A DNA stretch of 48,702 nucleotides from Gammaproteobacteria bacterium (lineage in GTDB: Bacteria > Pseudomonadota > Gammaproteobacteria > Steroidobacterales > Steroidobacteraceae), in assembly GCA_003164785.1 (NCBI GenBank), contig PLUE01000028.1, forward strand, positions 133,647 through 182,348, given 5' to 3'. Below the pieces are notes generated by a model. That model did not search any database. It was not told where the DNA came from and worked only from the letters and a program-made list of their open reading frames with translations. Of this stretch, positions 7,732 to 16,858 are shown in pieces. Made by a program: the position numbers and the translations under genes. Positions within the stretch are counted from its first letter, which is position 1; every line of letters starts with the position of its first letter.

Positions 7732-9327
7732 GTGACGCACATCCATTCCACCAGACCGTTGGTCCTCTTGTTGGCTCTCATCATGCAATTTGGCCTCGAT
7801 ACCCCCGCGGCGGGGCGCCAGCCCTTCGATCCGGCGCATGCGGACATCGGCGCGTTGCGCGCGGCGCTCGACTCGGGGCGGCTCAGTTCCGAGCAGCTCG
7901 TCGGATACTATCTGCGGCGCATCGAGCGCTACGACAAGGCGGGGCCGCGCATCAATGCGTTGATCACCATGAATCCCCGGGCGCTCGAGCAGGCAAGGCA
8001 ATTGGATGTCGGCGCGAAGACGATGGTTCACAAGCCCATGCTGTACGGGATTCCGTTCATCGCCAAGGACAATTACGACACGGCCGGCATCGAGACCTCG
8101 GGCGGATCCGCGGCGCTGAAGCACTCCGTCCCGGCGGTCAACGCGTTCGTCATCCAAAAGTTGCTCGATCAAGGCGCCATTCTGATCGGCAAGGCCAACA
8201 TGTCCGAGCTCGCGGCTTCCCACGGTCGCCTGGGCTATAGCTCCGCCGGCGGTCTGACGCTCAATCCCTACAATACGGCGCGCGACGCCTCCGGTTCGAG
8301 CAGCGGGTCGGCGGCCGGCGTGGCCGCTGATTTCGCGGCGTTCGCCCTGGGGACGGACACCGGTGGATCGGTGCGTGCGCCGGCCAGCGTCACGGGGCTG
8401 GCGGGTCTGCGCCCGACATTGGGATTGACCAGCCGCAGCGGCGTCGTTCCTCTGTCTCTGACGTTCGACACGACCGGCGTGCTCGCCCGCAGCGTGAAGG
8501 ATCTCGCGATCGTGCTCGACGCCATCGCCGGTCCCGATCCAGGAGACACGGCAACGCTCGCGCAACCGTTGCCCGGCGCCCGGTACGTGGAAGCGCTCGG
8601 CACGCGCTCCATTCGCGGCGCGCGCCTCGGGGTGGTCGGTAATTTTCGCGGCGGCAACGCCGAAGTCGATGCGGTCGAGCGGACGGCGCTCGACCGGCTC
8701 GCGTCGCTGGGTGCAGTGCTGGTTCCGGTGACACTGCCTGCATCCTTCGAGGACCTCTGGAACTCCGTGTTGGGGCCCGTGGGCGAAGCAGAGTTCAAGC
8801 CGCAGTTCGAACGCTATCTGGGGACCTTGGCTTCCTCCCAACCCAAAACGCTGGCGCGGCTCATCGAACTCAGCGAGGCGGGCGACATTGCCGGTTCCGC
8901 GACGCCCGTGAACCCGGCCCGGCTTGCTGCGCTGCGCGCGGCGGATGCAACGTCGCTCGCGGACTCGCCCACGTACATCCGCATTTTGACCCAAACGATT
9001 CCCGGCGTCCGGCTGGAGCTCGAGTCGCTGATGGCCGCACACAATTTGCAGGCGCTCGTCTTCTCGACCATGAGTTGCCCGGCATCCCCTCGATTCGATC
9101 GGGCGGATCCGAGTTATGTGTGCCTCTCCCAGGATACGTATAGCGCCGGTTATGTGGCGGCCGCGGCGGGGTTCCCGGAGATCACGGTGAACGCGGGCAG
9201 CATCAGCGGGAACATGCCGGTCGGCTATTCGTTCATGGGGCTGCCGTACAGCGAGTCGCGCCTCATCGGGTTGGCAAATGCGTTCCAGCTTGCCGGGCCG
9301 GGCGGCCCGGCGCTGCCGGCGCTGTGA
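7732..9327 (+). CDS. Amidase-signature family hydrolase, exported
   Basis: Hydrolyses an amide bond using the Ser-cisSer-Lys triad. Here these are Lys112 (FIAKDNYDTAG), the cis-Ser near residue 189-190 in the GSSSGS segment, and the nucleophile Ser213 in GTDTGGSVR. The N-terminus has a hydrophobic segment (PLVLLLALIMQFGL) followed by DTPAAG, read as a signal peptide, so it should act in the periplasm. Length (531 aa) is normal for exported members. Start is GTG 7732; no good Shine-Dalgarno is visible, so the exact start is less certain than the gene. The 189 nt between this and the divergent ligD-like gene shows nothing else. The substrate (peptide amide, aryl amide or other) cannot be told from sequence. 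Confidence 0.92.
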   Translation: MTHIHSTRPLVLLLALIMQFGLDTPAAGRQPFDPAHADIGALRAALDSGRLSSEQLVGYYLRRIERYDKAGPRINALITMNPRALEQARQLDVGAKTMVHKPMLYGIPFIAKDNYDTAGIETSGGSAALKHSVPAVNAFVIQKLLDQGAILIGKANMSELAASHGRLGYSSAGGLTLNPYNTARDASGSSSGSAAGVAADFAAFALGTDTGGSVRAPASVTGLAGLRPTLGLTSRSGVVPLSLTFDTTGVLARSVKDLAIVLDAIAGPDPGDTATLAQPLPGARYVEALGTRSIRGARLGVVGNFRGGNAEVDAVERTALDRLASLGAVLVPVTLPASFEDLWNSVLGPVGEAEFKPQFERYLGTLASSQPKTLARLIELSEAGDIAGSATPVNPARLAALRAADATSLADSPTYIRILTQTIPGVRLELESLMAAHNLQALVFSTMSCPASPRFDRADPSYVCLSQDTYSAGYVAAAAGFPEITVNAGSISGNMPVGYSFMGLPYSESRLIGLANAFQLAGPGGPALPAL

Positions 9328-9352
9328 GGCGCCGGCATGGGAGTTTGGGAAA

Positions 9353-9748
9353 CTAGGCGGCGTGCGGTCGGGCCATCGCCGCACGCGATCGCTCGACGGC
9401 GTTGGTCGTGAGCTTGTCCTGGGTGTATTTCAGGTTCTTCTGAAACTCTTCCGGCTTGCCCACCATCCACGACGCCAGGCCGGCGGAGCGGGATATTTCC
9501 TTGGAGCAACGCTTGGCGATCAGCCGCCCGATCTCTTCAGCGGGCTTGGTGCGATCATCGAGACTGGCGGCGTACTTCGCGATGCAGGTGCCCGACGCGA
9601 TCACGGCCTGGCCTGACAGGGCCACGGCAGGATTCGTAAAATCCGTGTCGGCGCTCGCGGCCGTGGCGCCGAACAGGGAGAAGCCGGCGGAAAGGAGGGC
9701 AATCAAGCTCGCGTTCTTGAACGTCGAGGTCGTGAATAAGGTGTGCAT
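9353..9748 (-). CDS. Small exported protein of unknown function
   Basis: A 131-residue protein. It has a signal peptide (NASLIALLSAGFSLFGATAASA, cleavage likely after ASA) and a mature part of about 90 residues, mostly charged helices, with two cysteines (GTCIAKYA and KRCSKEIS) that could form a disulfide. I do not recognise a family. Start ATG 9748 is chosen because AAGGAG lies 8 nt upstream; an ATG 36 nt further up has no such site. It is convergent with the amidase gene (25 nt between stops) and is probably transcribed alone. Confidence 0.75.
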   Translation of the reverse strand: MHTLFTTSTFKNASLIALLSAGFSLFGATAASADTDFTNPAVALSGQAVIASGTCIAKYAASLDDRTKPAEEIGRLIAKRCSKEISRSAGLASWMVGKPEEFQKNLKYTQDKLTTNAVERSRAAMARPHAA

Positions 9749-9882
9749 TCTGTTCGCTCCTTGAAGTGATTCGTGCGGGTGCATCGCTCGACTTTCACGT
9801 TACGCAAGGAGTGCGGTCCCGACAAACGAGAAATTTCCATCAAGCCCGGTGTTTTTCTCATCCATCCCCACCGGGCCGATCG

Positions 9883-11892
9883 TCACGGCGAGTTCCATTG
9901 GTCGTTGCTTCGATCGCTGTCCGGAATGAGGTGCTCCGGGTCGATGACGACCGTGCGCACGGGTCGCTGGCTGGCGAGCCGAATCGTGTACGAGGTCTTC
10001 TGGATCCACGTTTCGGCCGGGAGTGCGATGCGCGTGCTGGTGCCGTCATCGAAGGTCACCAGCACCATCGCCGGCATCACCAGGCGTCCGCGATTGGCGA
10101 TGGTGACGCGCGCTTCGCCATTGGCGTAGGCAACATCGTCGACCGCCAGGTCCAAGCTCCAATTGTGCATGTACCAGCCGCGCCAGAACCAGGACAGGTC
10201 CTCGCCGCCCTCGCTGTCCATCGCGCGGAAGAAATCCGACGGCGATGGATGCTTGAACGCCCAGTCCCGGATGAATTTGCGAAACGCCCAATCGAAGCGC
10301 TGCGGTCCCAGGATTTGCCCGCGCAGCAACACCAGACCCAAGGCCGATTTGAAGTAGGTGATGGAGTGGCGGTATTTCTCCTTGATGGCATCCGCCCTCG
10401 TCAACAGAATGGGCGCCGCGGGGTCCTTCAGGATGGGCACCATTTCGTCGACCGGATTGCCACCGCCCGGTGCGTACTCGGAATCCCGCTTCGGACCATA
10501 GACCCCGTTTTCGAATGCGTCGGATTCATCGATGTCGATGAAGGTGTTGAAGCCTTCGTCCATCCACGCATTGCGCCGTTCATTGAAGCCCACGACCATG
10601 GGGAACCACGTATGGCCGATCTCATGCGCCGTGATCCAAAACAGTTCCTTGCCCTTGTCGGCGATGCCGTCGAAGAGCATGCCTGGATACTCCATGCCGG
10701 ACGATCCGCCGGCGACGTTCACGGCCACCGGATAGGGATAGACGGACCAGCGCCGCGAGAACTCCTCGACGGCGTGCTTGAGATATTCGGTCGACCGCCC
10801 CCATGCGGACTCGCCGCCGCTCTCGACGGGGTAGAAGGACATGGCAAGCGACTGGCCGCCGCCAGGCAGATTGATCCTGGCGGCATCCCACACGAAGGCA
10901 CTCGAGGCGCTGAATGCGACGTCGCGCGTGTCGTTCATGGCGAAATGCCATGTAAGCGTCGCCGGACCCGTTGCCGCGGCCGTCGGGGCGGGGCGGTCCG
11001 CAGGGTCGGCCACTTCCTCCGCGCCCCGTATGACGACCGTGCGGTCACTCGCGCGCGCCGCTTCCAGCCGGCGCAGCGCGGTCTTCGTCAGCACCTGCCC
11101 CGGGTTTTTCAATTCACCGGACCCCGCCACCAGCATGTCGGACGGAACGGTCACGTAGTAGTCGAAATGTCCGTACTCGAGATAGAACTCGTTGCCCAGA
11201 TAGGGCAACGTATCCCAGCCGCGCAAATCGTCGTAGACCGCCATGCGCGGATACCATTGCGCGATGTCGTAGATCTCGCCCTTGGGCGTTGTGACCCACG
11301 ACGTGCGGCCCCCGAATTTCCCCGGAATCTCATAGTGATACCGGATATGGATGCGTAAGCGTCCCCCATGAGCATTCAGGGGCGTCGCCAGGTGCAACTG
11401 CATGCGCGTATCGGTGATGAGATAATCGGCCGTGCTCCGCTTCCCGTGCGAATCGACGTCCAACGAGTCCAGCACGAACCCATCGGTGAATTCCTTGCGC
11501 TCCCACCCGCCGGCGGTCGTGGAGCGGGAGTCCTTGCGGTAGATGTTTTGATCGAGCTGGATCCACAAACTCGCGAGAGCATCGGGGCTGTTGTTGGTAT
11601 ACGTGATCACCTCGTCCGCGCTCAACCGCTTGGCGGCCGGGTCGAGGGTCGCATGGATCTCGTAGTCGGCGCGGTTCTGCCAATAGTCCGGACCGGGCGC
11701 GCCACTGCTCGAGCGGTAGCGGTTGACCGGGTCCGGCAGCGTCAGCGGGGCGAAGGTCTCGAGCGGATCGTAGAACGAGGGCGGCGCAGCGGCCATGACC
11801 GCGGCACACGCGACTCCCGACACGGAGACCAGCAGCAGATACACGAGCGGCGGGAAAAATGCCTGGCATAAGCGCAGGTCGCGGCGTTTCAT
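9883..11892 (-). CDS. M1-family zinc metallopeptidase, exported
   Basis: Aminopeptidase of the gluzincin clan, 669 residues. It has an N-terminal hydrophobic signal (PPLVYLLLVSVSGVACA), a beta-rich N-terminal domain, and the substrate-binding motif GGSSGMEYPG (the GxMEN equivalent) near 395-404. The zinc site is HEIGH (H423, H427) with the third ligand E446 in NAWMDEGFNTF. A helical C-terminal part follows, ending in a short beta domain. Its ATG (11892) overlaps the cytochrome c stop by one base (TGATG), so it is the third gene of an operon with the amine oxidase and cytochrome c and is probably translationally coupled. A longer open frame upstream belongs to the antisense of other genes and was discarded. 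A role in supplying amino-terminal or amine substrates to the oxidase is inference only. Confidence 0.93.
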   Translation of the reverse strand: MKRRDLRLCQAFFPPLVYLLLVSVSGVACAAVMAAAPPSFYDPLETFAPLTLPDPVNRYRSSSGAPGPDYWQNRADYEIHATLDPAAKRLSADEVITYTNNSPDALASLWIQLDQNIYRKDSRSTTAGGWERKEFTDGFVLDSLDVDSHGKRSTADYLITDTRMQLHLATPLNAHGGRLRIHIRYHYEIPGKFGGRTSWVTTPKGEIYDIAQWYPRMAVYDDLRGWDTLPYLGNEFYLEYGHFDYYVTVPSDMLVAGSGELKNPGQVLTKTALRRLEAARASDRTVVIRGAEEVADPADRPAPTAAATGPATLTWHFAMNDTRDVAFSASSAFVWDAARINLPGGGQSLAMSFYPVESGGESAWGRSTEYLKHAVEEFSRRWSVYPYPVAVNVAGGSSGMEYPGMLFDGIADKGKELFWITAHEIGHTWFPMVVGFNERRNAWMDEGFNTFIDIDESDAFENGVYGPKRDSEYAPGGGNPVDEMVPILKDPAAPILLTRADAIKEKYRHSITYFKSALGLVLLRGQILGPQRFDWAFRKFIRDWAFKHPSPSDFFRAMDSEGGEDLSWFWRGWYMHNWSLDLAVDDVAYANGEARVTIANRGRLVMPAMVLVTFDDGTSTRIALPAETWIQKTSYTIRLASQRPVRTVVIDPEHLIPDSDRSNDQWNSP

Positions 11893-12329
11893 CAATGGCT
11901 CTCGGTCCCGCCGGGATGCTGTAATGCCGCCACTTGCTGCGCCGTCGCCTTGTCCTTGCGGTGATTGCCGAAATTGCTGCGCACGAAGTTCACGACATCG
12001 GCGATCTGCGCGTCGCTCAAATGCACGGCGCGCGTCTCCATCACCTGATCCGCGGGCAGACCGAACGGCGGCATGCCGTTCTTCCCGTTGAGCACGGTCA
12101 GCGCGGCGTATTGCCACGAGACCAGGGCCGGATTGCCGGCGAGCTTCGGATAATGGCCCGCGCCCACCGCGCCTTGTCCTCCGGGCATGTGGCAGCCTTG
12201 ACAGATCCGGCCGTAAATTTCGGCGCCGCCGGCGCTGCCGAGGTCGCCGCCCGAGGTGAATGCGGAGTCGTCGGCCAATGCGCCGGCGCTCAGGCCGGCT
12301 GCGAGCACCAGAACGGCAGCGCGCTTCAT
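11892..12329 (-). CDS. Class I cytochrome c, periplasmic
   Basis: Single-heme electron carrier of 145 residues. It has a Sec signal peptide (AAVLVLAAGLSAGALA), the heme-attachment site CQGCH (C43, C46, H47) and a likely distal ligand Met86 in NGKNGMPPFG. The C-terminal helix (LSDAQIADVVNFVRSNFGN) is typical of small c-type cytochromes. ATG 12329 overlaps the amine-oxidase stop (ATGA), and its own stop overlaps the M1 start, so it lies in the middle of a three-gene coupled operon. By analogy with nicotine oxidoreductase NicA2, whose acceptor is a cytochrome c, it is the natural candidate electron acceptor for the flavoenzyme encoded just before it. That function is inferred from context. Confidence 0.93.
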   Translation of the reverse strand: MKRAAVLVLAAGLSAGALADDSAFTSGGDLGSAGGAEIYGRICQGCHMPGGQGAVGAGHYPKLAGNPALVSWQYAALTVLNGKNGMPPFGLPADQVMETRAVHLSDAQIADVVNFVRSNFGNHRKDKATAQQVAALQHPGGTESH

Positions 12330-13939
12330 GATTTCGCTCCCTGCGCCACGGCGCGTTGATGCAGGCGACCGATGGCATCGAGCGAGGAGGTGACCGCACC
12401 CTCCTGCCAACCACCGAGGAACGACGCATGTTCGCCGGCGAGGACGATGCGGCCGTCGAGCGCGCACAGGTCGTCGTAATGTTTGGCGCGCGCTGCCGTG
12501 CTCCACATCCCGAAGCAGCCCAACGTGAACGGCGAGCGGTGCCATGCCACCGCCACCCCGTTGTCGAACTCCTGCTTGTATTGGGGATGGATCTGGCTGC
12601 CGTATTCGACGACTTTCTGCACGCGTTCGGCGGGGGTCATGGCGGTGAATTCCATCGCGTTCAAGCCCCAGATATACGCGCCCAACAACACGCCCTTGCC
12701 GCCGCTGAAAAAGCCGGTGTTCGGATAACCGATATTCGTGATCGGCAGGTCCGTGTAGGTGATGCCTCCATAGATGTGCTCGTCCTCCTCCCAGAAGCGA
12801 CGTTTGAACTGCAATCCGGCCTTGATGGCGGAGGCGTACGGCACCGCCGAGATCGCCGAGGACAGGGCGGGGGCCACGTTCATGGGAATCTGCGCCAGGA
12901 TGGGCAGTGGAATCGTGCACACGCACCAGTCGGCCTTCGCGGTGAGCGTGGTGCCCGGCGTCGTCGTGTCCTCGTAGCTCACGGTGACGCCGTGGTCGTC
13001 CTGGTGGATGGCCTTCACCTTGGCGTTGTAGCGGATCAGGGTGCCGAGCTCGCGGCCGAAGGCTTCACCGACGCGGCCCATGCCGCCAACCGGTTGAAAC
13101 AACGCGGTCTGCATGTCGTACGTGTCGCCGGTGGGTATGCCCATCCACAGTTTCGAGTCCAGGAGATCCTTGAGGGCCGTGGGTTGCGATGGGATGGGGC
13201 GGGCGGTCAAGCCGCCACCCGGGTCCTTCTGGAATCCGCGGCGATCGCTGCCTGCGTCGCTCGAAACATACGAATAATTCTTATCGAGAGCGCCCCATTC
13301 CTTGAGTGACTCGAGGAGCTTCTCTTGATCTTCCTTGCTGACGGCGGCATCGAGGGAATTCTGCCTCGTGACCTTGGACAATAACTCCGCGACGTGGCCT
13401 TGGTAGTCCGCCTTGATCTCGCGGTAACGTTGCGGCTTGCCGCCGAACGCATGGCTGCTGTGCAGATAGGCGTTGTAGTTGACCTGGAAGAACGGTTCCA
13501 TCGGCACCCCGAGGCGCTTGGCGTAGCTCAGCATGCCTTGGTGATGATACGGAATTCGCCAGGGGCCCGGATTGATGTAGAGGCCCTTGTCGAACTCGCA
13601 GTGCTGGGTGGCGCCGCCCAATTCCGTGTAGGTGTCGCCGCCCCGCAGGCTCCAGTTCCGACCGCCGGCACGCGCGTTGTATTCGAGGACCTGGACTTGA
13701 TAGCCGGCGTTGCGCAATTCATAGGCCGCCGTCATGCCCGCCATGCCGGCGCCCAAGACGAGGACCGAGGCACCCTGGGGCGCGCCTTGCAAATCGATCG
13801 GGCCCTTGTAGGGGGACTCCGCGGCGAGGCCAAGGCTGTCCATGGCCTGATACATCGCGGCGCTGCCCGCGGTAACGCCGATCATGCGCAACAGGTCGCG
13901 TCGGCTCAGCGGACTCGAAGCATCTTCCTTTTCCATCAT
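12326..13939 (-). CDS. Tat-exported flavin monoamine oxidase family protein
   Basis: FAD-dependent amine oxidase/dehydrogenase of 537 residues. The N-terminus carries a twin-arginine signal ([10 protein letters not shown]) and an Ala-rich h-region. The FAD Rossmann fold ([21 protein letters not shown], with [10 protein letters not shown]) follows at about 58-100, and the C-terminal FAD motif is [20 protein letters not shown]. Members oxidise primary or secondary amines, including L-amino acids, polyamines and nicotine. Export as a folded flavoprotein together with a co-encoded cytochrome c suggests a periplasmic dehydrogenase rather than an H2O2-forming oxidase. ATG 13939 or the adjacent ATG 13936 is the likely start, after CCGGGGAC. 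It is first in the operon, with its stop overlapping the cytochrome start by 4 nt. The substrate is unknown. Confidence 0.92.
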   Translation of the reverse strand: MMEKEDASSPLSRRDLLRMIGVTAGSAAMYQAMDSLGLAAESPYKGPIDLQGAPQGASVLVLGAGMAGMTAAYELRNAGYQVQVLEYNARAGGRNWSLRGGDTYTELGGATQHCEFDKGLYINPGPWRIPYHHQGMLSYAKRLGVPMEPFFQVNYNAYLHSSHAFGGKPQRYREIKADYQGHVAELLSKVTRQNSLDAAVSKEDQEKLLESLKEWGALDKNYSYVSSDAGSDRRGFQKDPGGGLTARPIPSQPTALKDLLDSKLWMGIPTGDTYDMQTALFQPVGGMGRVGEAFGRELGTLIRYNAKVKAIHQDDHGVTVSYEDTTTPGTTLTAKADWCVCTIPLPILAQIPMNVAPALSSAISAVPYASAIKAGLQFKRRFWEEDEHIYGGITYTDLPITNIGYPNTGFFSGGKGVLLGAYIWGLNAMEFTAMTPAERVQKVVEYGSQIHPQYKQEFDNGVAVAWHRSPFTLGCFGMWSTAARAKHYDDLCALDGRIVLAGEHASFLGGWQEGAVTSSLDAIGRLHQRAVAQGAKS

Positions 13940-14473
13940 GTCCCCGGGGTGGTTGTGCAAAAAGCAGTGCATTTAGTTAACACATTGCGCCCCGGGCCAA
14001 CAAGCGTTGGACTTGGGGACGCGCGCTTTGAGCCATCGCGGTGCAACGCCGCGCCGGCCTTGCACCGGCGGCGAGCAGGCCTGCATAGGCTGCCGCTTGG
14101 GCGCGGCCCCGCTCCCAAGAGTTGCGCGGCAGCACATATTCTTAAGGGGGCCCGCCAGTATGGCCGGGGCGCTGCGGCGACGGCGCCGGGGCGCGCGGCG
14201 GCGGCCCATTTTGGCGATTCAGCGGGTGTTGGGGCGTTAAAAGCCCGTTTTGGGCGCCGGCTGGCGGGTTCGGCGGCCGCGGCGACCCTGCGCGGTGCAT
14301 CGGCGCTCAATAATCGCTATAATGGTGGGTGGATACGGGCGGACCCGAGTGGGCTTCCTGAACCCTCAACCCTGTTTTTTTTCGACACATGCCACGCCAC
14401 CGTGGCAAACTTTGCGCCCTTTGAATTCCGGCCGACCGCGGCCCCACTGAAACCATCGTTACGGAACACTGCT
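13940..14473. other. Non-coding gap between the divergent amine-oxidase and EF-G genes
   Basis: About 530 nt with no convincing coding on either strand. Very GC-rich between 14000 and 14300. Includes the TATAAT-like element described separately, an 8-T run at about 14371-14378, and an AT-richer patch with GTTAAC near 13976-13981 just upstream of the amine-oxidase operon that could be part of its promoter. No RNA gene was recognised. Confidence 0.6.
14318..14323 (+). promoter_or_regulatory. Probable -10 element for the EF-G gene
   Basis: Perfect TATAAT (in CGCTATAATGG) within very GC-rich sequence, about 150 nt before the EF-G start and on its strand. The position where a -35 would lie (14295-14300, GTGCAT) is poor, so the promoter would be an activated or weak sigma70 type. 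No other -10 of this quality is seen in the gap. Confidence 0.45.
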
Positions 14474-16627
14474 ATGCCCCGCACAACGCCCCTTTCCGAT
14501 ATACGCAATATCGGCATCATCGCCCACGTCGACGCCGGCAAGACGACGACGACCGAGCGCATCCTGTATTACACGGGGCGTAAGCACACGATCATCGACA
14601 TTCACGATACGAAGGATCTGAAGACGTCGACGACCACCGACTATCTGGAGCAGGAGCAGAAGCGCGGCATCACCATCCAGAGCGCCGCTGTGTCCGCCTT
14701 CTGGCGCGACAAGAAGATCAACGTCATCGACACACCGGGACACGTGGACTTCACGATCGAAGTGAACCGTTCGCTGCGCGTCCTCGACGGCGCCATCGTC
14801 GTGTTCGACGGTGTGGCCGGTGTCGAGCCGCAGTCCGAGACCAACTGGCGTCTGGCCGACAACTACGGCGTGCCGCGCATGTGCTACATCAACAAGATGG
14901 ATCGCAGCGGCGCGAACTTCCTGCGTTGCGTAGACATGATCAAGAAGCGCCTGGGCGCCCGTCCCTTGCCGGTGCAATTACCGATCGGCTCGGAGGATAA
15001 TTTCAAGGGCATGGTCGACCTGGTCGAAATGAAGGCCCTGGTCTGGGATTCGGACGACAAGGACGCCCACTGGCAGAGCCTGGACATCACGCCGGATCTG
15101 GCCGACAAGCTCGGCATCACGGTGCCCAGCGACCGCGCCATCCTGAACTCCATCGAGAAGTACCGCACCGAATTGGTCGACACCTGTCTCGAGCAGGATG
15201 ACGAGGCCATGGAGGCCTTCCTCACCGACGGCACCGTGCCTTCCGGCGACACGCTGCGCAAGGCGCTGCGCAAGGGCACGTTGAACTCCGCCTTCACCCC
15301 CGTGCTGTGCGGTTCGTCGTACAAGAACAAGGGCGTGCAGCAGGTGCTCGACGCGGTCGTCGATTATCTGCCTGCTCCCACCGACGTTCCCGCCATCAAG
15401 ACGGTGGACGCGGACGGCGAAACCATCGGTGAGCGCAAGTGCTCCGACGACGAGCCGTTCTCCGCGCTGGCCTTCAAGGTCATCAACGACGCCTATGGCG
15501 CGCTCACGTTCATCCGGGTGTATTCCGGCGTGCTTGTCAAGGGCGCCTCGGTGCAGAATTCCACGCGCGGCAAGCGCGAGAAAATCGGCCGCATGGTCGA
15601 GATGTTCGCGAAGGAAGCGAACCCGGTCGAGGAAGCTCGCGCCGGCGACATCATCGCGTTGGTCTCGCTCACCGATACGGAAACCGGCGACACGCTGTGC
15701 GATTCCGCCGACCCCGTGGTCCTCGAGCGCATGCGCTTCCCCGAGCCGGTCATCAGCGTCTCGGTCAAGTCCAAGAATAAGGCGGAGCAGGAGAAATTCA
15801 ACGCCGCGCTCGGCAAGATGGTGCGCGCCGATCCCTCGCTGCATCTGGAAACCGACCGTGAAACCGGGCAGACGATTCTTCGCGGCATGGGCGAGTTGCA
15901 TCTCGAAGTGACGCTGGACCGCATGCGCACGGAGTTCGGGGTCGAGGGCACCATGGGCGAGCCGCAGGTGGCCTACCGCGAGACCTTCACGAAGAAGTTC
16001 GACGAGCAGTACATCCACAAGAAGCAAACCGGCGGCTCGGGCCAGTTCGCCGAAGTGTGGATCACGTTCGAACCGTTGGAGCGCAGCGCCGGGTTCGAGT
16101 TCGTCGACAAGACGGTCGGCGGTTCGGTGCCGAAGGAATATGTGCCGGCGGTCGAGAAGGGTTTGCGGATTCAGAAGGAGGATGGCGTGCTTGCCGGCTA
16201 TCAGACCGTCGATTTCCGCGCGACTCTGACCGATGGCAGCTACCACGACGTCGACTCGAATGCGCTGACCTTCGAAATTGCCGCCAAGGCGGCGTTCCGT
16301 GAGGCCATCCGCAAGGCCGGCCCGATCCTGCTGGAACCCGTCATGCGGGTCGAGACCGTGACGCCGGGAGACTATCTCGGTGACGTGATCGGCGACATGA
16401 ATCGTCGCCGCGGCGCCATTCAAGATCAGCTGGAGCGGGGCACCAACATCGCCGTGGTGGCGATGGTGCCGCTGTCCGAGATGTTCGGCTACATCGGCCA
16501 GCTGCGCGGCATGACCAGCGGTCGAGCCTCGTACACCATGGAGTTCTCGCACTACGATCCGGTGCCGCGCAACGTCGCGGACGAAGTGATCGCGGCGGCG
16601 GGCAAGCCGGCGGCGGCCACGGCCTGA
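14474..16627 (+). CDS. fusA: Translation elongation factor G (unlinked copy, unusual switch I)
   Basis: GTPase that translocates the ribosome, 717 residues. Motifs: G1 AHVDAGKTT (17-25), switch I with RGITI (64-68), G3 DTPGHVDF (86-93), G4 NKMD, and G5-region CGSSYKNKG. Domain IV carries [11 protein letters not shown], and the C-terminal domain [12 protein letters not shown] and [16 protein letters not shown]. It is not in a str operon (no rpsL, rpsG or tuf nearby), so it may be a second EF-G paralogue. Switch I is longer than in E. coli [23 protein letters not shown] replaces the short VHDGAATMDWMEQEQ type, a form I associate with EF-Gs of other phyla. Start ATG 14474 gives the family N-terminus ([14 protein letters not shown]); the frame stays open upstream but is not EF-G-like. 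Catalytic His is retained in DTPGH. Confidence 0.95.
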   Translation: MPRTTPLSDIRNIGIIAHVDAGKTTTTERILYYTGRKHTIIDIHDTKDLKTSTTTDYLEQEQKRGITIQSAAVSAFWRDKKINVIDTPGHVDFTIEVNRSLRVLDGAIVVFDGVAGVEPQSETNWRLADNYGVPRMCYINKMDRSGANFLRCVDMIKKRLGARPLPVQLPIGSEDNFKGMVDLVEMKALVWDSDDKDAHWQSLDITPDLADKLGITVPSDRAILNSIEKYRTELVDTCLEQDDEAMEAFLTDGTVPSGDTLRKALRKGTLNSAFTPVLCGSSYKNKGVQQVLDAVVDYLPAPTDVPAIKTVDADGETIGERKCSDDEPFSALAFKVINDAYGALTFIRVYSGVLVKGASVQNSTRGKREKIGRMVEMFAKEANPVEEARAGDIIALVSLTDTETGDTLCDSADPVVLERMRFPEPVISVSVKSKNKAEQEKFNAALGKMVRADPSLHLETDRETGQTILRGMGELHLEVTLDRMRTEFGVEGTMGEPQVAYRETFTKKFDEQYIHKKQTGGSGQFAEVWITFEPLERSAGFEFVDKTVGGSVPKEYVPAVEKGLRIQKEDGVLAGYQTVDFRATLTDGSYHDVDSNALTFEIAAKAAFREAIRKAGPILLEPVMRVETVTPGDYLGDVIGDMNRRRGAIQDQLERGTNIAVVAMVPLSEMFGYIGQLRGMTSGRASYTMEFSHYDPVPRNVADEVIAAAGKPAAATA

Positions 16628-16672
16628 GATGGAGCGTTTCGCGGCCCGGCTCCAAGCCGGCGTCGTCAACAA

Positions 16673-16704
16673 GGCTCCAGCGCGGCATGCCCCGCGCTGG
16701 AGCC
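16673..16704. terminator. Strong hairpin between convergent EF-G and amidohydrolase genes
   Basis: A perfect 13-bp stem (GGCTCCAGCGCGG at 16673-16685 pairing with 16692-16704) with a 6-nt loop, 46 nt after the EF-G stop. There is no T-run on either side, so it is not a canonical intrinsic terminator, but position and stability suggest transcript-end formation or 3' protection. The remaining 154 nt to the amidohydrolase stop show nothing else certain. Confidence 0.6.
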
Positions 16705-16858
16705 CGGTCCCTCGTCAGCGCCAGGGGCTCAACCAAACCATGAGGGCGCACAGGGCCGCCCAACCCATGGTTCGAGTGTGGCGTTTCCGCGGCAACGTTT
16801 GTCCTACAAACACGGAAAACCGAAGGCGCGAGACCCGGTCGGCCGGGGCCGCCGCAGC

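Noticed and set aside
9883..12429. 848-codon reading of the M1 gene with a long N-terminal extension
   Set aside because: The extension is the wrong frame of the cytochrome c gene; the real start is ATG 11892, overlapping the cytochrome stop.
13394..14473. In-frame upstream extension of EF-G
   Set aside because: Antisense to the amine oxidase and non-coding in character; EF-G homology begins at [14 protein letters not shown].
16741..16800. 17-residue hydrophobic peptide ORF on the minus strand (MGWAALCALMVWLSPWR)
   Set aside because: No ribosome site and no context; too short to support.
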